In this document: positions 61,567 through 64,000 of the stretch, in pieces
How positions within the stretch are numbered: position 1 is the stretch's first letter
Layout of the letters: every line of letters starts with the position of its first letter
From: JASLEW01 sp963732005
GTDB lineage: Bacteria; Acidobacteriota; Thermoanaerobaculia; Multivoradales; UBA5704
Assembly: GCA_963732005.1 (NCBI GenBank)
Contig: CAVSXT010000004.1
Location: forward strand, 1,302,001 to 1,366,000
Length of the DNA: 64,000 bases
Reading direction: 5' to 3'
Notes under the pieces: generated by a model
Seen by the model: the letters and a program-made list of their open reading frames with translations, nothing else
What the model was told of the DNA's origin: nothing
Databases searched by the model: none
Program-made: the position numbers and the translations under genes

Positions 61567-62877
61567 TCACCGCAGCGACTTGAACGCCGCGCGGAGGTCC
61601 GCCACCAACAGCTGAGGCTGTTCCCACGCCGCGAAGTGACCGCCCTTGTCGAGCCTGTGGTAATAGATGAGCTTGGGATACGCCAGCTCCGTCCAGCTTC
61701 GCGGGGCTTGATAGAGCTCCTCCGGAAAGGCGCTCACGGCCGTCGGGACAAGGACGTTCTTCGGCGCGAAAAACGCCAACTTGCTCTCCCAATAGAGACG
61801 AGCCGAAGAGATCGTCGTATTGGTCAGCCAGTAGACTGTGACGTTGTCAAGAACGTCGTCCCGCGTGAGCCCCTCGGGCTGGCCGTCGAACACGCGGCTG
61901 ATGAGCGCCAGGCTCTGCGCGTCGTGATCGAGCATCCAAGCGGCCATGCCGACCGGCGAATCCCCGATTCCGTAGAGCGTCTGCGGGCGGTTCGCCATCT
62001 CCCCGGCATAGCCCAGGCCGTGCTTGTAGAAAGAGCTGAGCTGCTCGTACGCGTGCTTCTCGTCGGCCGACAGACCCGGCGGTGCCGGCGCGCCAGCTAA
62101 GGCCGCTTTGTCGAGGTCGGGTGGCACGGCGGCGGGCATGTTGGTGTGAATGCCGATCAATTCCGGAGGCGCCAGCAGCGCCATCTGCTCGGTGACCGCA
62201 TTCCCCCAATCGCCGCCTTGCGCCACGAATCGTTTGTAGCCAAGGCGCTTCATCAGCACGACCCAGGCACGCGCGATACGGATGGGATCCCAGCCGGTCG
62301 TGGCCGGCTTCCCCGAAAACCCGTAACCCGGCAGCGACGGGATCACGACGTCGAAGGCGTCCGCCGCGCTCCCGCCATGTGCCGTGGGATTCGTCAGCGG
62401 ATCGATGATCTTCAACTGCTCGATGATCGAGCCGGGCCATCCGTGCGTCACGATGACCGGCAAGGCGTTCTGATGCTTCGAACGCACGTGAATGAAGTGA
62501 ATGTCGACGCCATCGATATTGGTGATGAATTGCGGTAAGGCGTTGAGCGCCGTTTCGCACTTGCGCCAGTCGTACTCGGTCTCCCAGTAGCGCGCGAGTT
62601 TCCGTATCGTCGCGAGCTGCACGCCTTGCGACTGATCCGTCACGGTCTCCCGCTCGGGCCATCGTGTCGCCGCGATGCGGCGCTTCAGATCGGTGAGGGC
62701 TTCGTCCGGAAAGTGAACGCGGAAGGGGCGGATGGCGTCGGCGCCACCAGCCATCGTCGCTTGACCTCGTGCTTGCGTCCCACCGGTCGAGGCATCGGAC
62801 CTGGCGTCCATCGGTGTTTGAGTCATGGCGATTGTTCCTACTATGAGAAGTGCGACACGTGTCCAACCGTGCTTCAT
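61567..62877 (-). CDS. Epoxide hydrolase with N-terminal EHN domain, exported
   Basis: A 436-residue protein with signal peptide (about 5-24), then the epoxide hydrolase N-terminal domain (IRPFRVHFPDEALTDLKRRIAATRWPE and YWETEYDWRKCETALNALPQFITNIDG). The hydrolase fold has THGWPGSIIEQLKII, a nucleophile in AQGGDWGNAVTEQM (Asp) and the His in KGGHFAAWEQP. This matches microsomal-type/juvenile-hormone-like bacterial epoxide hydrolases. ATG at 62877 is preceded by GAGAGGAGC. It is next to another Asp-nucleophile hydrolase in the same direction, separated by about 230 bases that hold no gene. Confidence 0.9.
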   Translation of the reverse strand: MKHGWTRVALLIVGTIAMTQTPMDARSDASTGGTQARGQATMAGGADAIRPFRVHFPDEALTDLKRRIAATRWPERETVTDQSQGVQLATIRKLARYWETEYDWRKCETALNALPQFITNIDGVDIHFIHVRSKHQNALPVIVTHGWPGSIIEQLKIIDPLTNPTAHGGSAADAFDVVIPSLPGYGFSGKPATTGWDPIRIARAWVVLMKRLGYKRFVAQGGDWGNAVTEQMALLAPPELIGIHTNMPAAVPPDLDKAALAGAPAPPGLSADEKHAYEQLSSFYKHGLGYAGEMANRPQTLYGIGDSPVGMAAWMLDHDAQSLALISRVFDGQPEGLTRDDVLDNVTVYWLTNTTISSARLYWESKLAFFAPKNVLVPTAVSAFPEELYQAPRSWTELAYPKLIYYHRLDKGGHFAAWEQPQLLVADLRAAFKSLR

Positions 62878-63030
62878 GGCTCCTCTCCTTTCCCGAGTGC
62901 GGCAGCTGCCGGGTGTCGCGGCGGCAAGGCGCCCTTCGAAGATCAGTTGCACGCGGTCCGCTCGCTCGCAGTCGAGACTGTCACGGCTCACCTCCTCGAA
63001 AACTTGCGACCCGGACCTCCGCGCCGAGCG

Positions 63031-64000
63031 TTAACCGTACTTGAGAGCGGTGCTCTGTCCAACCTCGATAATGTAACCGTCAGGATCGCGGATGTAGCAG
63101 CGCGTCTCGCCGTACTTGGGGATCGGCTCGGTGATGAACTCGGCTCCGCGGCTCTTCCATAGTTTATAGCAAGCTTGAATATCCGCGACGCGGACATTCA
63201 TAAAGCTGCTGATCTTATCCGGATCGGCGAGGACGCTAAGCGTTACCGTTGGCTTGTCGGGGGTTGGGCCTCCCCCGACGTTGACCAGGAGCCACGTGTT
63301 CGCGATCTGAATGTACCCTGGCGCGCCCTTGCTGTCGCCTTCGCTCAGAGCGCGTCCGCCGAAGACCGTCTCATAGAAGCGAAGCGATCGGTCGATGTCG
63401 GCGACGGTGAGGAAATGTGCGATGCTGATTCCCTCTCGCGGGGGCATCTCATAGCCCTTCTGTCCGATGTGTACGCCCTCTATTGACGGCTCCGATGCCG
63501 CTGCGGTCATGAGTTTAAGCAGCGCCTGCGCTGCCGAGACCGACGACGCAGGATTCTGGCCAGTGATGAGACGGCCGTCAGTGACAGAGAGGGGCTGCCA
63601 GTTCGCCACCTTCTCGTATATGGCACCGAGCCGCAGCAGTTCATCTTCGACCAGGAACGGCACAACCTTAGTGAGCTGCACCTCTTCTTCCTCGCCGTTG
63701 GTGAAACCGGTGACGTGCTTTCCTTTCAGCAGCGGAGCGCCCTGGTAGGTGACGTGGCGCAGCACACCGGGCGCATGGCACACCAATGCGATTGGCTTGC
63801 CGGAATTGTAAAAGGCCTCCAGCAGGCCGATCGACGTGCGGCTCTCCGCGAGATCCCACATCGGGCCATGCCCACCAGGATAGAAAACGGTGTCGAAGTC
63901 CTCCGCCTTGACGTCCGCAAGCTTGACCGTGTTGGCGAGAGCCGCTTGCGCCGCCGCGTCCTTCTTGAACCGCGCCATCGCCGGCGTTTGGCTTTCAAGC
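63031..64000 (-). CDS. DJ-1/PfpI (Hsp31-like) domain fused to a glyoxalase (VOC) domain, partial
   Basis: The gene runs off the window; its 5' end lies beyond 64000, as the frame continues upstream of Met (codon 63978) with ESQTPA. The first domain has FDTVFYPGGHGPMWDL, the nucleophile Cys in ALVCHAPGVL, FTNGEEEEVQL and the LITGQNPASS motif, typical of Hsp31/YDR533C-type DJ-1 proteins (glyoxalase III or chaperone). After a short linker comes a VOC/glyoxalase-like domain (ISIAHFLTVADIDRSLRFYETVFGG, then YIRDPDGYIIEVGQ). Two glyoxal-detoxifying folds in one chain suggest reactive-carbonyl defence. It is followed by the epoxide hydrolases. Confidence 0.87.
   Translation of the reverse strand, partial: LESQTPAMARFKKDAAAQAALANTVKLADVKAEDFDTVFYPGGHGPMWDLAESRTSIGLLEAFYNSGKPIALVCHAPGVLRHVTYQGAPLLKGKHVTGFTNGEEEEVQLTKVVPFLVEDELLRLGAIYEKVANWQPLSVTDGRLITGQNPASSVSAAQALLKLMTAAASEPSIEGVHIGQKGYEMPPREGISIAHFLTVADIDRSLRFYETVFGGRALSEGDSKGAPGYIQIANTWLLVNVGGGPTPDKPTVTLSVLADPDKISSFMNVRVADIQACYKLWKSRGAEFITEPIPKYGETRCYIRDPDGYIIEVGQSTALKYG

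Overview
The window is GC-rich (roughly 70%) DNA from a Gram-negative bacterium. Two-membrane physiology is shown by a complete RND efflux operon with an outer-membrane lipoprotein, periplasmic adaptors, Tat-like signals and lipoboxes. The mix of DUF3857/transglutaminase proteins, CadC-like winged-helix/TPR regulators, XRE regulators beside TPR proteins, a LytS/LytTR pair and many Ala/Gly/Pro-rich insertions suggests Acidobacteriota (a Thermoanaerobaculia-like lineage), but this is inference from gene style, not from a marker gene.

Positions 1-43,000 look like ordinary chromosome. In order: a DUF465 protein; a psd-pssA-USG-1-like lipid operon preceded by a 24-bp tandem repeat; msrA; two overlapping DUF3857/transglutaminase genes, the first lacking its catalytic residues; an Ig-like secreted protein; an SRPBCC-ArsR pair; a FitA/VapB-VapC-type toxin-antitoxin pair; an alpha/beta hydrolase; a LytS/LytTR two-component system; a TPR lipoprotein; an NmrA-type reductase; an ankyrin protein; a CadC-like regulator; an ArsR-RidA-dehydratase operon; a DUF3455 protein; two XRE regulators with TPR neighbours and a small secreted peptide; an mdtABC-like RND operon with its outer-membrane factor; an ATP-grasp/flavin monooxygenase operon; and a divergent gene fusing an amino-acid permease to a PLP aminotransferase.

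From about 43,022 the character changes. A decayed group II intron lies against the aminotransferase gene and is followed by the 3' end of a tRNA gene (44,012-44,039), a classical integration scar. Beyond it lies a lower-GC accessory island that looks immune-like: a TIR-like/membrane/RHH cluster, a SEFIR-domain gene, a large STAND ATPase (Mrr-like nuclease, NB-ARC, 14 near-identical WD40 repeats) and a two-gene system made of a transmembrane NACHT protein with a periplasmic sensor-like half plus a membrane partner. The STAND gene is cut by an IS21-family element of 3,470 bp with 54-bp inverted repeats and a 5-bp target duplication; removing the element and one duplication copy restores one frame of 1,236 residues.

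The right end (60,286-64,000) carries two epoxide-hydrolase-type alpha/beta hydrolases and a DJ-1/PfpI-glyoxalase fusion that runs off the window. The most novel items are the transmembrane NACHT receptor pair, the homogenised WD40 STAND protein, the permease-aminotransferase fusion and a chain of micro-ORFs joining the two RND pump genes.
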